A stretch of DNA of 64,000 nucleotides from Minwuia thermotolerans (GCF_002924445.1 NZ_PIGG01000045.1:124001-188000), one strand, 5' to 3'. Numbered from the stretch's first letter, positions 8,905 through 18,616 are shown. Numbers and translations are program-made. Notes: generated by a model from the letters alone, not told the origin.

Positions 8905-10065
8905 TCAGATGCTCAGGTCTTCCAGGTTGTAGTCGAAGACGTCCAGCTTCGCCTTGTCGTCCCAGGCCCAGCTCTCGCCCGCTTCGGCATGGGGCTTGTA
9001 GACGAAGGGCGTCTCGTCGGGAAAGCGCTGGCGGCGGGCGTCGATCGCATAGCCGATCATGCGCGAACGGCGGCGGATGCGGGCGTCGTCATAGACCGCG
9101 CGGGCGTTGTGGATGCCGCCCGCTTCCACGTTCAGCACCGACTTGCGGCGGTGGAAACCGAAGTTGAAGGTGACGCGCCAGTCCTTCGAATTGTTGGCGA
9201 AACTGCCATGCACGACCTGGCGGTTGGTGATGGCGAGGTCGCCGGGCTTCGCCACCAGCGGCACCGCCTCCGGCAGGCGGTCGGTGCCGGCCGCCTCCAC
9301 CATCGCCGCGATGTCGATCTGGCGGAGCTTGTGGGTGCCGGGCACGACCCAGAGGCCGTTGGCCGGGGTGCAGCCATAGAGCTGCGCCATGCAGTTGAAA
9401 CCGTGCGTCCCCTGGTCCCACTCGGGATCGTCCCAGTGGGTGACGCCGTCGCGGTGCCAGGCGACGGAGGCGCCCAGGCCCGGTTCCTTGATGAACAGCG
9501 CCTCGTTGAAGGGCGTGAAATCCTGACCGTTGATGGCCGACACCATCTTCAGCACTTCCGGATGGCCGTAGAGCCGGAGCGCGGCCTCCGAATGCTGCAG
9601 CGTGCCCAGCATCAGGTAGACGATCTCCTCGGGCGCGTCCTTCGCGGCCTCGGGCTCGTACATCTTCACCGGATGGCGCCCGTTGGCGGCGGCGGTGCCG
9701 CCGAAGGGATCGGCCAGCGGCTTCGACCAGAACAGCGACGGCGCCTGCTGGCCGACGCCGATCGCCTTGCGGCCCTGCGCGTCGACTTCCTCGCCCCTGG
9801 CCACGGGGAAGCGGGACATGATGTCCTTCAGGTCGCGTTCCAGATCCGCCAGTTCGTCCGCCTTCAACACGCCCTCGAAGACGTAGAAGCCGCAGCGCCA
9901 GTAGGCCTCGACGATGTCGGGATGCAGCGCCCCGTCGCCGGCGAAGCGGATGGGGCCGCGATTGCCCAGCGCGTGGGCGCGCTCCTCGCCTTCGGCCATG
10001 TACTTTTCCATGGCCGCGGCCTGGGCGGCGTGATCGATGGTGCGGGCGACAACAGGCGGGTTCAT
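8905..10065 (-). CDS. Phytanoyl-CoA dioxygenase (PhyH) family protein
   Basis: This 386-residue enzyme belongs to the Fe(II)/2-oxoglutarate oxygenase superfamily. The iron triad is visible: WHRDG supplies His204 and Asp206, and VVHGSFANNS supplies the distal His near 286. NGLWVVPGTHK and KPGDLAITNRQ are typical of PhyH members. The start is the ATG at 10065, which has GGGGAGG at ideal spacing; seven codons further upstream there is another start without a good site. Members hydroxylate fatty acyl chains, small acids or natural products, and no substrate can be assigned here. Monocistronic, downstream of the cbb3 cluster on the same strand. Confidence 0.85.
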   Translation of the reverse strand: MNPPVVARTIDHAAQAAAMEKYMAEGEERAHALGNRGPIRFAGDGALHPDIVEAYWRCGFYVFEGVLKADELADLERDLKDIMSRFPVARGEEVDAQGRKAIGVGQQAPSLFWSKPLADPFGGTAAANGRHPVKMYEPEAAKDAPEEIVYLMLGTLQHSEAALRLYGHPEVLKMVSAINGQDFTPFNEALFIKEPGLGASVAWHRDGVTHWDDPEWDQGTHGFNCMAQLYGCTPANGLWVVPGTHKLRQIDIAAMVEAAGTDRLPEAVPLVAKPGDLAITNRQVVHGSFANNSKDWRVTFNFGFHRRKSVLNVEAGGIHNARAVYDDARIRRRSRMIGYAIDARRQRFPDETPFVYKPHAEAGESWAWDDKAKLDVFDYNLEDLSI

Positions 10066-10132
10066 GGCGATCCTCCCCAGGACCATGCTGGAAGCTACGG
10101 CGTTTCGCGCAGTGTACCCTCACGCCACGGAA

Positions 10133-10158
10133 GGCGCAAAGCATGCGCGCCCTGCGCC
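10133..10158. terminator. Stem-loop after ccoS
   Basis: GGCGCA (10133-10138) pairs with TGCGCC (10153-10158) just beyond the ccoS stop on the minus strand. This could end the cco transcript. There is no T run, so confidence is low. Confidence 0.3.
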
Positions 10159-10162
10159 GACG

Positions 10163-10300
10163 TCAATCGTCCAGCAGGATCCGCTCGGCGTCGCCCTCGG
10201 GGTCGTCGTACTGACCCGAACGCAGCGCCCAGATGAAGGCCCAGAGGCCGACGCCGCCCAGCAGCAGCGCCACGGGAATGAGATAGATCAGCACGTTCAT
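10163..10300 (-). CDS. ccoS: CcoS, cbb3 oxidase assembly protein
   Basis: This 45-residue protein begins MNVLIYLIPVALLLGGVGLW, a single membrane helix, followed by FIWALRSGQYDDPEGDAERIL. The W-x-xx-GQYDD-E-A-ILLDD pattern is the classic CcoS signature. Its start overlaps the ccoI stop (ATGA), giving translational coupling at the end of the ccoGHIS operon. CcoS is needed to place haem b and copper cofactors in the CcoN subunit of cbb3 oxidase. The short length matches the family. Confidence 0.93.
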   Translation of the reverse strand: MNVLIYLIPVALLLGGVGLWAFIWALRSGQYDDPEGDAERILLDD

Positions 10301-12528
10301 GCCCTTGCCTCCCGAACCGTGGTGACGGCGGCGTTGGCCGCTTTGCGGTTCCGGCCCTCGCCGAGGCGCAGGCGGAGCGCGTTCAGCGTCACGACGACCG
10401 ACGACGACGACATGGCGATCGCAGCGACCAGCGGCGATGCCCCGCCCAGGACCGCCACGGGAATGGCGATCAGGTTGTAGATCAACGCCAGGCCGAAGTT
10501 CTGCAGGATCAGCCGACGCGCCTTGCGCGAGACGGCGAGCGCGGCCGTCACCGCGTCCAGACCGTCATGCATGAAGACGAAATCGGCGGCCGCCCGCCCG
10601 ACATCGGACGCGCTGGCCGGCGCCATCGACACGTGGGCCGCGGCGAGCGCCGGGCCGTCGTTGATGCCGTCACCCACCATCAGCGCCCGGTGTCCCTCAT
10701 CCGCCAGCGCCTGCAGCGCCGCGATCTTGTCCCCCGGCTGCTGGCCTGCGCGCCAGTCTTCGATGCCGGCCTCGGCGGCGGTGCGCGCCACGGCGGCGGC
10801 GTTGTCGCCCGACAGCAGCATCGGCCGGAAACCCAGACCGTCCAGTTCCGCGATCATTGCCGCAGCCCCGGGCCTGAGCGCGTCCTCGAACTCCACATGC
10901 CCGGCGGGGCGGCCGTCGACCATCAGCCAGAGCTCCGTCGCGCCGGGCGCGCCAGCTTCGGACGGGCCGGCGAAGGCGCGGCGCCCGAGGCGCAGTTCGT
11001 GGCCGGCGACCCGTCCGGAAAGCCCTTCGCCGGGATGTTCCTCGACCGCGTCCGCCTCGGGACCGGCAGGCGGTCCGGCATGCGCGGCCAGCGCCAGCGC
11101 CAGCGGGTGGCGGCTCCGCCGCGCCAGGGCCGCGGCAAGCGCCAGATGCGCCTCGTCCAGCGTGGCGCGGACGATGCGGGGGCGGCCCGTGGTCAGCGTG
11201 CCGGTCTTGTCGAACACCGCCCGGTCGGATTGCGCCATCCGCTCCAGCGCGGTGCCGTCCTTGACCAGAATGCCCTTCGCGAACAGCACGCCGCTGGCGA
11301 CCACCTGGACGGCAGGGACGGCGAGGCCCAGAGCGCAGGGGCAGGTAATGATCAGGACCGATACGGCGATCCAGAGCGCGTGGCTCCAGTCGCCGCCGGT
11401 GACGACCATCCAGCCGACGAAGGTCAGCAGCGCGATCAGGTGCACCGCCGGGGCGTAGACCTGCGCGGCGCGGTCGGCCAGGCGGACATAGCGCGCGCGG
11501 CCGTTCTCCGCCTCCTCCATCAGCCGCACCACCTGGGCCAGGAAGGTGTCGTCGCCGACGGCGGTGGCGCGGATGGTCAGCGGGCGGGTCAGCGGCATGG
11601 TGCCGGCGCGGACCATCGCCCCCGGCCCCACCGCGACGGGCTGGGATTCACCGGTGACGATGGCGCAGTCCAGGTCGGCGGCGCCGTCGACGACGACGCC
11701 GTCGACGGGAATGCGCTCGCCGGCCGCCACCAGCAGCCTGTCGCCGGGCGCCAGGTCGTCGACGGCCACCCGCTCCTGCCCCGCCGGAGTCAGGCGCGTG
11801 GCCTCCGTCGACCAGAGCGAGAGGAGCTGGCTGACGGTCGCGCGGGCCCGGGCGCGGACGCGATGGTCCAGATAGCGGCCGAGCAGCAGGAAGAAGAGCA
11901 GCATCACGGCGGCGTCGAAGAAGGCCTCCTCGCCGCTGAGGAATGTCGCATGCAGGCTGAGCGCCGCGGCCAGCACCACGGCCAGCGAGATCGGCACGTC
12001 CATGTTGAGCGTGCGCGCCTTCAGGGCCTGCCAGGCGGAGCCGAAGAACGGCCGGCCGGCATAGAGGATCGCCGGCAGCGCGATCAGCGCCGAGACCCAG
12101 TGGAACATGTCGCGTGTCGCGCCCTCGGCGCCGGACCAGACCGAGACCGAAAGCAGCATGACATTGCCGGCGGCGAAGCCGGCCACGGCCAGGGCGCGGA
12201 GCAGTTCGCGCCCGCGCCGGTCCTCCTGCTGCGCGCCGGCAGCATGGGGGTCGTAGCGGCGGCAGTCATAGCCCAGCGCCTCGACGGTGCGGACGATCTC
12301 GTCCGGTTCATTGGCGCCGTCCATGACGACGCTCAGCCGCCGTGTCGACAGGTTCACCCGCGCGTTGCCGACGCCGGGGACGGCGCCGACCGCGCCCTCG
12401 ATCTTCGCAATGCAACCGGCGCAGTGGATGCCGGGCACGATCAGGTCGAGGCGTACGCTTTCCCCGCTCCGGGCCGCCGGGCGGGACGCTGGCCGAACCG
12501 AATCGGCGACATGGCCGCAACAGCTCAT
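10297..12528 (-). CDS. ccoI: CcoI/FixI copper-translocating P1B-type ATPase
   Basis: This 743-residue inner-membrane pump has the N-terminal Cys pair MSCC and an HMA domain with GIHCAGC (Cys36, Cys39). The P-type ATPase signatures follow: TGES actuator motif, intramembrane CPC in ITCPCALGLAVP, phosphorylated Asp in FDKTGTLT, and GDGINDGPAL hinge. Eight membrane helices are expected. CcoI-type pumps supply copper for cbb3 oxidase assembly. ATG at 12528 overlaps the ccoH stop (ATGA), which fixes the start; a longer reading to 12612 enters ccoH. The terminal gene ccoS overlaps its end. Confidence 0.95.
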   Translation of the reverse strand: MSCCGHVADSVRPASRPAARSGESVRLDLIVPGIHCAGCIAKIEGAVGAVPGVGNARVNLSTRRLSVVMDGANEPDEIVRTVEALGYDCRRYDPHAAGAQQEDRRGRELLRALAVAGFAAGNVMLLSVSVWSGAEGATRDMFHWVSALIALPAILYAGRPFFGSAWQALKARTLNMDVPISLAVVLAAALSLHATFLSGEEAFFDAAVMLLFFLLLGRYLDHRVRARARATVSQLLSLWSTEATRLTPAGQERVAVDDLAPGDRLLVAAGERIPVDGVVVDGAADLDCAIVTGESQPVAVGPGAMVRAGTMPLTRPLTIRATAVGDDTFLAQVVRLMEEAENGRARYVRLADRAAQVYAPAVHLIALLTFVGWMVVTGGDWSHALWIAVSVLIITCPCALGLAVPAVQVVASGVLFAKGILVKDGTALERMAQSDRAVFDKTGTLTTGRPRIVRATLDEAHLALAAALARRSRHPLALALAAHAGPPAGPEADAVEEHPGEGLSGRVAGHELRLGRRAFAGPSEAGAPGATELWLMVDGRPAGHVEFEDALRPGAAAMIAELDGLGFRPMLLSGDNAAAVARTAAEAGIEDWRAGQQPGDKIAALQALADEGHRALMVGDGINDGPALAAAHVSMAPASASDVGRAAADFVFMHDGLDAVTAALAVSRKARRLILQNFGLALIYNLIAIPVAVLGGASPLVAAIAMSSSSVVVTLNALRLRLGEGRNRKAANAAVTTVREARA

Positions 12529-13019
12529 TGGCCCGGGTCCTTGACGAAGAAGCGGACAATGCGGCGGAACTCCGCGCCCGCGCCATCGCGCGCCACGGCG
12601 TCCAGTTCCCATTCGCCGGCGCCCAGCGCGGCATCGGTCCGGTAGAGGCCGCTGCCGGCCTCCCGAAAGGCGACCGGACGGTCTTCGCGGTCGGTGACCG
12701 GCCGGCCCAGGCGTCCGGCGATCTCCAGACCGGTCAGCGGCGCGCCGGCGCCATCGGTGAAACGCAGTTCGACCACACCGGCCCGGTGGGTCACGGCGGC
12801 GCGCCAGCCCAGTTCCTCCTGAGCGCGCGCCTTCGCCATCATCCGGTTGTAGTCCTGGCTGGCGACATAGCTGTTCTTGACCACCAGGCCGTTGTCGCTG
12901 TCCAGCGCGAAGCCGAGCAGCCCCAGGTTGACGACGATGATGACGCCGAAGAAGGCCAGCATCGACAACAGCATCTTGCGGCCGGTGAATGGGCGGGCGT
13001 TGCTTTCGATCGCGTCCAT
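12525..13019 (-). CDS. ccoH: CcoH/FixH, cbb3 oxidase assembly protein
   Basis: This 164-residue protein has one N-terminal membrane helix (about 14-38, MLLSMLAFFGVIIVVNLGLL) and a periplasmic domain starting NSYVASQDYNRMMAKARAQEELGW, the FixH signature. It assists maturation of cbb3 oxidase together with CcoG and CcoI. The start at 13019 has GGAG upstream and lies four bases after the ccoG stop; the alternative codon seven residues earlier would overlap ccoG. Overlaps ccoI by 4 bases. Confidence 0.92.
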   Translation of the reverse strand: MDAIESNARPFTGRKMLLSMLAFFGVIIVVNLGLLGFALDSDNGLVVKNSYVASQDYNRMMAKARAQEELGWRAAVTHRAGVVELRFTDGAGAPLTGLEIAGRLGRPVTDREDRPVAFREAGSGLYRTDAALGAGEWELDAVARDGAGAEFRRIVRFFVKDPGQ

Positions 13020-13023
13020 GGCT

Positions 13024-14499
13024 TCAGTCTCCGGGCGCATAGAACGTGGCGCCGTAATGAGCCTCCTCGATACCGCCCAGGTCGGTGACGCTGAAGCGGA
13101 AGGGCGTCGCGCCCAGCTCGATCTCCGGGCCGGGGACGGTGACGAAGACCTTCAGCTCGCGCACCTTGTCCGGTTCCAGGATGAACTCGCGGGTGCGGCT
13201 CGGCCACAGGTCCTGACCGACCACGGTCATCAGCCCGCCGGGCAGATCGGCGACACGCAAAAGGACACGCCGTTCCTCCAGTTGCATGTTGAGGATCTTG
13301 ATCGTGTAGCCGTTGCGGACCGCTCCGTCGGAAAGAATGACGTATTGCGGGTTGCGGTCGTGCAGCACGTTCAGCTCCAGCCGGTCCCGCACCGCCAGCG
13401 CGAACAGCATGGCGAGGCCGACCAGGGCCCAGATACCGGCATAGATGAAGGTGCGAGGCCTGAGCACGGTGCGCTTCAGCGGCGGCGCTTCGCGGCCCGC
13501 CTCCTGGGCGTCGTAGGTTCTCAGGTTGTTGTAGGAGATCAGGTTCGGCGTGCCGCCGGTCTTCTCCATCACGTTGTTGCAGGCGTCGATGCAGAGCGCG
13601 CAGTTGATGCACTCGAGCTGTCCCCCGTCGCGGATGTCGATGCCCATCGGACAGACGGCCACGCACTGGTTGCAGTCGATGCAGTCGCCCAGCTTGTGGG
13701 CCTCGGGGCCCTTGCGGTGCCGGCCGCGCGGCTCGCCCCGCCAGGCGTTGTAGGTGACGCTGAGCGAATTCTCGTCCAGCATCGCGCCCTGGATGCGCGG
13801 CCACGGACACATGTAGGTGCAGACCTGTTCGCGCATGAAACCGCCGAAGACGAAGGTCGTCGCCGTCAGCACGGCCACCGTGGCATAGGCCACCGGCGCG
13901 GCCTCCCCCGTGAACAGGTCCACGAACAGGGTCGGCGCGTCGGCAAAATAGAACACCCAGGCGCCGCCGGTCGCCACGGCGATCAGCAGCCAGATCAGCC
14001 ATTTCGCCAGCCTCTTCCGCGTCTTGGTGAAGGTCCAGGGGGTCTTCTCCATGCGGAAGCGGGCATTGCGGTCGCCGTCGATCCAGCGCTCGACGTGGAT
14101 GTAGAGGTCGACCCAGACCGTCTGCGGGCAGGCATAGCCGCACCAGGCGCGGCCCAGCACCGAGGTGACGAGGAACAGGCCGATACCGGCCATGATCAGC
14201 AGGCCGGCAACGAAATAGAATTCCTGCGGCCAGATCTCGATGAAGAAGAAGAAGAACCGGCGATGCTCCAGGTCGATCAGCACCGCCTGGTCGGGCATCC
14301 CCGGACCGCGGTCCCACCGGATCCAGGGCGTGATGTAGTAGATCCCGAGAAGTATCCCCATCAGCCACCATTTCAGGCGGCGGAAATGGCCGGCGACGCG
14401 CATCGGGTGGATGCTTTCGCGCGCCTTGTAGAGCGAGCGCCGCTTCCGGGCGTTGACCGCCTCGACCTCGATCCGGTCGACCCGATGCGCGTTGGCCAT
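13024..14499 (-). CDS. ccoG: CcoG/FixG/RdxA iron-sulfur membrane protein
   Basis: This 491-residue protein has about five membrane helices and two ferredoxin-type Cys clusters: C273-x2-C276-x2-C279-x3-C283 and C297-x2-C300-x2-C303-x3-C307, enough for two 4Fe-4S centres. Additional membrane-proximal motifs RAWCGYACPQTVW (about 118-130) and CTYMCPWPRIQGAM are characteristic of FixG/RdxA. A C-terminal Ig-like periplasmic domain follows. CcoG is proposed to reduce Cu(II) to Cu(I) for delivery through CcoI into the cbb3 oxidase. It follows ccoP by six bases and precedes ccoH, the usual order. Confidence 0.95.
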   Translation of the reverse strand: MANAHRVDRIEVEAVNARKRRSLYKARESIHPMRVAGHFRRLKWWLMGILLGIYYITPWIRWDRGPGMPDQAVLIDLEHRRFFFFFIEIWPQEFYFVAGLLIMAGIGLFLVTSVLGRAWCGYACPQTVWVDLYIHVERWIDGDRNARFRMEKTPWTFTKTRKRLAKWLIWLLIAVATGGAWVFYFADAPTLFVDLFTGEAAPVAYATVAVLTATTFVFGGFMREQVCTYMCPWPRIQGAMLDENSLSVTYNAWRGEPRGRHRKGPEAHKLGDCIDCNQCVAVCPMGIDIRDGGQLECINCALCIDACNNVMEKTGGTPNLISYNNLRTYDAQEAGREAPPLKRTVLRPRTFIYAGIWALVGLAMLFALAVRDRLELNVLHDRNPQYVILSDGAVRNGYTIKILNMQLEERRVLLRVADLPGGLMTVVGQDLWPSRTREFILEPDKVRELKVFVTVPGPEIELGATPFRFSVTDLGGIEEAHYGATFYAPGD

Positions 14500-14505
14500 T
14501 CCGTA

Positions 14506-15429
14506 CTACTCCTGCCGGATGTCGATGCCCAGTTCGCCACCGCCCAGCGAGTGCACGAACAGGGTGAGCTGCTTCAGGGTGGCGTCGCTGAGACGGAAGT
14601 CCCAGGCGGGCATCACCCCGTGACGCGGGTTGACGACCTGCGTGCGGATTTCCTGCACCGAACTGCCATAGAGCCAGATGGCGTCATCCAGCGCCGGCGC
14701 GCCCTGACTCTGGTCGCCACCGCCGTTCTCGCCGTGGCAGACGGCGCAGTTGTCGGCATAGACCGTGGCGCCCGCCGCGGCCAGATCCGCGTCGTGCTCC
14801 AGTTCGGCCAGCGAGCGGACGTGGTGGGCGACCGCGTTGATCTGCTCGCGGCTGAGCAGGCCGTCGCCGAAGGCCGGCATCTGGGAGAAGCGGGTCTCGT
14901 CGTCGCGCTCGTAGCGGATGCCGTGCTGCAGGGTCTGGTAGATGTCCTGCACACTGCCGCCCCAGAGCCACTCGTCGTCGTTCAGGTTCGGATAGCCCGG
15001 CGAACCCTGGGCGCCCGAACCGTGGCACTGCGAGCAATTGACGGCAAAGGCCGCGCGGCCGCCGTCGGTGGCGAAGCGAAACAGCGCCGGATCCTGACGA
15101 ATCTCCTCGAGCGACAGGCGTTCGAGCGCGTCGAACTTCTCCTGCTGCGCGGTGATGGCGTCCTCGATGTCCCGTTCGACCGCGGCGCGGCTGGAATAGC
15201 CCAGCACGCCCTGCGTGGCGCTGTCGATCAGCGGCCATGCCGGATAGGCGATGGTGTAGCCGATCGCCCAGATGACCGTGGCGTAGAAGGTCCACAGCCA
15301 CCACCGCGGCATCGGATTGTCGAGTTCCTTGATCCCGTCCCACTCGTGGCCGGTGGTTGCCGTGCCGGTGACGGCGTCCGTCTCGGTCGCCGCTTCCTTG
15401 CCCTTGGCCGCGTCCGGATCTGTCCTCAT
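14506..15429 (-). CDS. ccoP: CcoP, dihaem cytochrome c subunit of cbb3 oxidase
   Basis: This 307-residue subunit has one N-terminal membrane helix (about 43-68), after the family motif DGIKELDNPMPRWWLWTFY. Two c-type haem sites lie in the periplasmic part: CSQCH at 132-136 and CAVCH at 228-232, each followed later by the distal Met region (SQMPAFGDG, GVMPAWDF). It passes electrons from CcoO and soluble cytochromes to the oxidase. The start ATG overlaps the ccoQ stop (ATGA). Confidence 0.96.
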   Translation of the reverse strand: MRTDPDAAKGKEAATETDAVTGTATTGHEWDGIKELDNPMPRWWLWTFYATVIWAIGYTIAYPAWPLIDSATQGVLGYSSRAAVERDIEDAITAQQEKFDALERLSLEEIRQDPALFRFATDGGRAAFAVNCSQCHGSGAQGSPGYPNLNDDEWLWGGSVQDIYQTLQHGIRYERDDETRFSQMPAFGDGLLSREQINAVAHHVRSLAELEHDADLAAAGATVYADNCAVCHGENGGGDQSQGAPALDDAIWLYGSSVQEIRTQVVNPRHGVMPAWDFRLSDATLKQLTLFVHSLGGGELGIDIRQE

Positions 15430-15590
15430 GACTTCGGCTCCTGATCGTCCTGGAGCGGCTGGTGAGCCGCGTTGCGGTAGTACTCGCGGGCGCCCGGGCG
15501 GAAGAGCCGGAGAACGGCCGCGGAGAAGACGAGGACCAGGAAGACCAGTCCCCAGGTGTCGGCGAAATGCCGGAGGGTTTCGTGATCCAT
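15426..15590 (-). CDS. ccoQ: CcoQ, small cbb3 oxidase subunit
   Basis: A 54-residue protein with one membrane helix (about 12-30, TWGLVFLVLVFSAAVLRLF) followed by RPGARxYYRNAA, the usual CcoQ/FixQ pattern. CcoQ stabilises the interaction of CcoP with the CcoNO core. It is placed exactly between ccoO (5-base gap) and ccoP (4-base overlap), which supports the call despite the small size. Confidence 0.93.
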   Translation of the reverse strand: MDHETLRHFADTWGLVFLVLVFSAAVLRLFRPGAREYYRNAAHQPLQDDQEPKS

Positions 15591-15595
15591 CGCGC

Positions 15596-16318
15596 TCACC
15601 TGTAGTTTTCTTCGGAACGGTAGGCGGAGAAGTCCACCAGCGTGCCGAGCATCTGCAGATAGGCCACCAGGGCGTCCATTTCCGTCAGCCGGCGCGGATC
15701 GCCGTCGAAATCGCCGACCTGGGCTTTCGGGTAGCGGGCCAGCAGCCCTTCCCAATCGCCCTCCGGATCGGCCTGGGCCCGCATGTCGGCCTCGGCCTCG
15801 GCGATCATCTCCTCGCTGTAGGGCACGCCGACGGCGGCATTGACCTCCAGATGCCGGGCGATGTCGTCGGTCCTGAGCCGGTTGTCGAGCAGGAACGAGT
15901 AGCGCGGCATGATCGACTCCGGCACCACCGACCGCGGGTCGATCAGGTGCTGGACATGCCACTCGTTGGAGTAGCGCTGTCCGACCCGCGCCAGATCCGG
16001 TCCCGTCCGCTTCGAGCCCCACTGGAAGGGATGGTCGTACATGCTCTCCGCGGCCAGGCTGTAATGGCCGTAGCGCTCCACCTCGTCGCGCATGGGCCGC
16101 ACCATCTGGCTGTGGCAGTTGTAGCAGCCCTCGCGGACGTAGATGTTCCGCCCCGCCAGCTCGAGCGGGGAGTAGGGACGCACCCCCTCCACCTCCTCGA
16201 TGGTGTTCTCCATGTAGAACAGCGGAGCGATTTCCACGATGCCGCCGATGGACACCACGAGGAAGCTCAGGACGAGCATCAGCGTGGCGTTCTTCTCGAT
16301 CTTTTCATGCTTGAACAT
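15596..16318 (-). CDS. ccoO: CcoO, monohaem cytochrome c subunit of cbb3 oxidase
   Basis: This 240-residue subunit is anchored by one helix (about 11-33) and carries a single haem c site, [11 protein letters not shown], with Cys65, Cys68 and His69. The flanking text [13 protein letters not shown] and [30 protein letters not shown] is highly conserved in CcoO/FixO. Start at 16318 ([10 protein letters not shown]), 16 bases after ccoN. It accepts electrons from CcoP and feeds the CcoN haem b-copper centre. Confidence 0.97.
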   Translation of the reverse strand: MFKHEKIEKNATLMLVLSFLVVSIGGIVEIAPLFYMENTIEEVEGVRPYSPLELAGRNIYVREGCYNCHSQMVRPMRDEVERYGHYSLAAESMYDHPFQWGSKRTGPDLARVGQRYSNEWHVQHLIDPRSVVPESIMPRYSFLLDNRLRTDDIARHLEVNAAVGVPYSEEMIAEAEADMRAQADPEGDWEGLLARYPKAQVGDFDGDPRRLTEMDALVAYLQMLGTLVDFSAYRSEENYR

Positions 16319-16334
16319 GTCTGCGCTCTCCGGT

Positions 16335-17939
16335 TCAGGCGGTCTGGCTCTGGACCACAGGGTCCGGCCCGGCGGGTTCCCGCTCCGGCGAATGCATGAT
16401 CGTCCGCCAGACGTTGTAGACCATGAGAACGGCGCCAGCGATGTAGCAGAGGCCGCCGATGGCGCGGATGACATAGAAGGGATGCATCGCGTCCACGGTC
16501 TCGGCGAAGCTGTAGACCAGGAAACCGTTCTCGTTGTACTCGCGCCACATCAGGCCCTGCATGATGCCGCTGACCCACATCGCCGCCGCGTAGATGACGA
16601 TGCCGATGGTCGCGAGCCAGACGTGCCAGCTCACCAGCTTCAGCGAGTACAGGCCCATGCGGTTCCACAGCCGCGGCACCAGGAAGTAGATGGCGCCGAA
16701 GCTGATCATGCCGACCCAGCCGAGCGCACCCGAATGCACGTGGCCGATGGTCCAGTCGGTGTAGTGGCTGAGGCCGTTGACCGACTTGATCGACATCATC
16801 GGACCCTCGAAGGTCGACATGCCGTAGAACGCCAGCGCGATGACCATCATGCGGATGATCGGGTCGGTGCGCAGCTTGTCCCAGGCGCCCGAGAGCGTCA
16901 TCAGGCCGTTGATCATGCCGCCCCAGGACGGCATCCACAGCATGATCGAGAACACCATGCCGAGCGTCTGCGCCCAGTCGGGCAGCGCGGTGTAGTGCAG
17001 GTGATGCGGGCCGGCCCAGATGTAGAGGAAGATCAGCGACCAGAAGTGCACGATCGACAGCCGGTAGCTGTAGATCGGCCGCTCCGCCTGCTTGGGCACG
17101 AAGTAGTACATCATGCCCAGGAAGCCCGCGGTCAGGAAGAAACCGACGGCGTTGTGGCCGTACCACCACTGGGTCAGGGCGTCCTGCACGCCGGCGAAGA
17201 CCGAGTAGCTCTTGGAGCCCAGGGGCGACACCGGAATCGCCATGTTGTTGACCACGTGGAGCATGGCCACCGTGACGATGAACGCCAGGTAGAACCAGTT
17301 CGCCACGTAGATATGGGGCTCCTTGCGCTTGATGATCGTCCCCAGGAAGACGGCGAGATAGGCCAACCAGACGATCGTCAGCCACAGGTCGACATACCAC
17401 TCGGGCTCGGCGTACTCGCGCGACTGGGTCACGCCCATCAGATAGCCGGTCGCCGCCAGCACGATGAAAAGCTGGTAGCCCCAGAAGACGAACCAGGCGA
17501 GACCGCCGAAGGCGAGCCGCGCGCGGCAGGTGCGCTGCACCACATAGAAGCTGGTGCAGATCAGCGCGTTGCCGCCGAAGGCGAAGATCACCGCCGAGGT
17601 GTGCAGCGGACGCAGCCGGCCGAAATTGGTGAAGGACCAGTCGAGGTTGAGTTCGGGGAAGGCGAGCTGCAGCGCGATGACCAGGCCGACCAGAAAACCG
17701 ACCACGCCCCAGAACACGGTCGCGATCACGCCGTAGCGGATGACGCCGTCGGCATAGCCGCTGGCATCTTCGCGCGCCGGGCGGTCGAAGTTCCGCAGCA
17801 CGAAGTAGATGGCGATCAGGCTGGCGATGACGGCGACCCAGGCATGAGCCTGGAATTGCGCGTCATGCCCCCTCGCGGCGCCGATCAGCCCGGCCAGGCC
17901 GGTCAGGCTGAGCAACCCCAACTGGACGACGTTTCCCAT
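16335..17939 (-). CDS. ccoN: CcoN, catalytic subunit I of cbb3-type cytochrome c oxidase
   Basis: This 534-residue integral membrane protein has 12 or more helices and characteristic segments including [29 protein letters not shown] and [27 protein letters not shown], which carry the histidine ligands of haem b, haem b3 and CuB. It reduces O2 to water with high affinity while pumping protons and supports respiration at low oxygen. The start at 17939 has AAGGGGA upstream. It leads the operon, about 100 bases downstream of a perfect FNR box at 18033-18046, so anaerobic/microaerobic induction is likely. Confidence 0.97.
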   Translation of the reverse strand: MGNVVQLGLLSLTGLAGLIGAARGHDAQFQAHAWVAVIASLIAIYFVLRNFDRPAREDASGYADGVIRYGVIATVFWGVVGFLVGLVIALQLAFPELNLDWSFTNFGRLRPLHTSAVIFAFGGNALICTSFYVVQRTCRARLAFGGLAWFVFWGYQLFIVLAATGYLMGVTQSREYAEPEWYVDLWLTIVWLAYLAVFLGTIIKRKEPHIYVANWFYLAFIVTVAMLHVVNNMAIPVSPLGSKSYSVFAGVQDALTQWWYGHNAVGFFLTAGFLGMMYYFVPKQAERPIYSYRLSIVHFWSLIFLYIWAGPHHLHYTALPDWAQTLGMVFSIMLWMPSWGGMINGLMTLSGAWDKLRTDPIIRMMVIALAFYGMSTFEGPMMSIKSVNGLSHYTDWTIGHVHSGALGWVGMISFGAIYFLVPRLWNRMGLYSLKLVSWHVWLATIGIVIYAAAMWVSGIMQGLMWREYNENGFLVYSFAETVDAMHPFYVIRAIGGLCYIAGAVLMVYNVWRTIMHSPEREPAGPDPVVQSQTA

Positions 17940-18032
17940 CGATGTCCCCTTCCATTCTCGAATCCCGGCCGCTTCAAATCCCGGCGGCGCGGGCATCTAG
18001 CGGACAGCTACTGCAGTGCACAACGGGCAACC

Positions 18033-18046
18033 TTGATTTGGATCAA
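18033..18046. promoter_or_regulatory. FNR/FixK box between ccoN and the hemerythrin gene
   Basis: TTGATTTGGATCAA matches the consensus TTGAT-N4-ATCAA exactly, with both half sites perfect. It lies about 93 bases before ccoN (minus strand) and about 73 before the hemerythrin-like gene (plus strand), so it could activate both. The FNR-type regulator is encoded 0.6 kb away. Confidence 0.9.
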
Positions 18047-18118
18047 GATCGCGGGCGGCGCTCTGTGAGAGTCTTGGCCGCGATCAACAGCGTCAACTCA
18101 GGAATTGCCGGTTCGAAC

Positions 18119-18610
18119 ATGCGTATGCCCCTCCCCTATTCCCCGCTTAAGCGGGCGATTACCAAGCAATTGCGCAGTGAAGCGGAAACCGAGACGACGA
18201 TTTCGGAAGAACACCGCCTCATCAGCGAACTCTGCGACCGTCTCGAACACGTCGCCGATGCGCTCCCCGGTCTTCCGGATCCGCAGCAGTTGAGCGAACT
18301 TGTCGCACTGCTGAAAGTCGGCATTCCTGCCCATTGCGCGGCAGAGGAAGCGGCAATGGCCGAATTGCTTCAGAGATCTCCCGAGCCGCCGGAAGCGGTC
18401 CGGGATGCGTTGGAGCTGATCCGTCAGGAGCACGCGGAGAACGAAGCGAACACGATGGAACTGGCGGACATGCTCGAGGAGATGAAGGGTCTGACCAAGG
18501 CAGACGATCCGAACACCCTCGGCTTCATGTTGCGTCAGGTCTTCGTCCTGATCAGACGGCATCTCGCCTGGGAGGAATATGTACTCGCCCACGTTCTGCC
18601 GGAGGGCTGA
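18119..18610 (+). CDS. Hemerythrin-like HHE domain protein
   Basis: This 163-residue, mostly helical protein has the spaced histidines and carboxylates of hemerythrin-type di-iron proteins: EEHR (His32), HCAAEE (His72, Glu76), QEHAENE (His105, Glu109) and RRHLAWEE (His148, Glu152). Such proteins bind O2 or sense O2, NO or iron. It has no membrane or output domain. The start ATG at 18119 is followed by a second in-frame ATG at 18125, and no strong ribosome site distinguishes them. It lies under the FNR box shared with ccoN and is convergent with the fnr gene. A role in oxygen storage or protection of the cbb3 system is an inference. Confidence 0.8.
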   Translation: MRMPLPYSPLKRAITKQLRSEAETETTISEEHRLISELCDRLEHVADALPGLPDPQQLSELVALLKVGIPAHCAAEEAAMAELLQRSPEPPEAVRDALELIRQEHAENEANTMELADMLEEMKGLTKADDPNTLGFMLRQVFVLIRRHLAWEEYVLAHVLPEG

Positions 18611-18616
18611 GCCCGC

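Noticed and set aside
12877-15444. A long plus-strand open frame of 855 codons opposite ccoG and ccoP
   Set aside because: It lies across well-identified cco genes and has low-complexity composition typical of a shadow frame.
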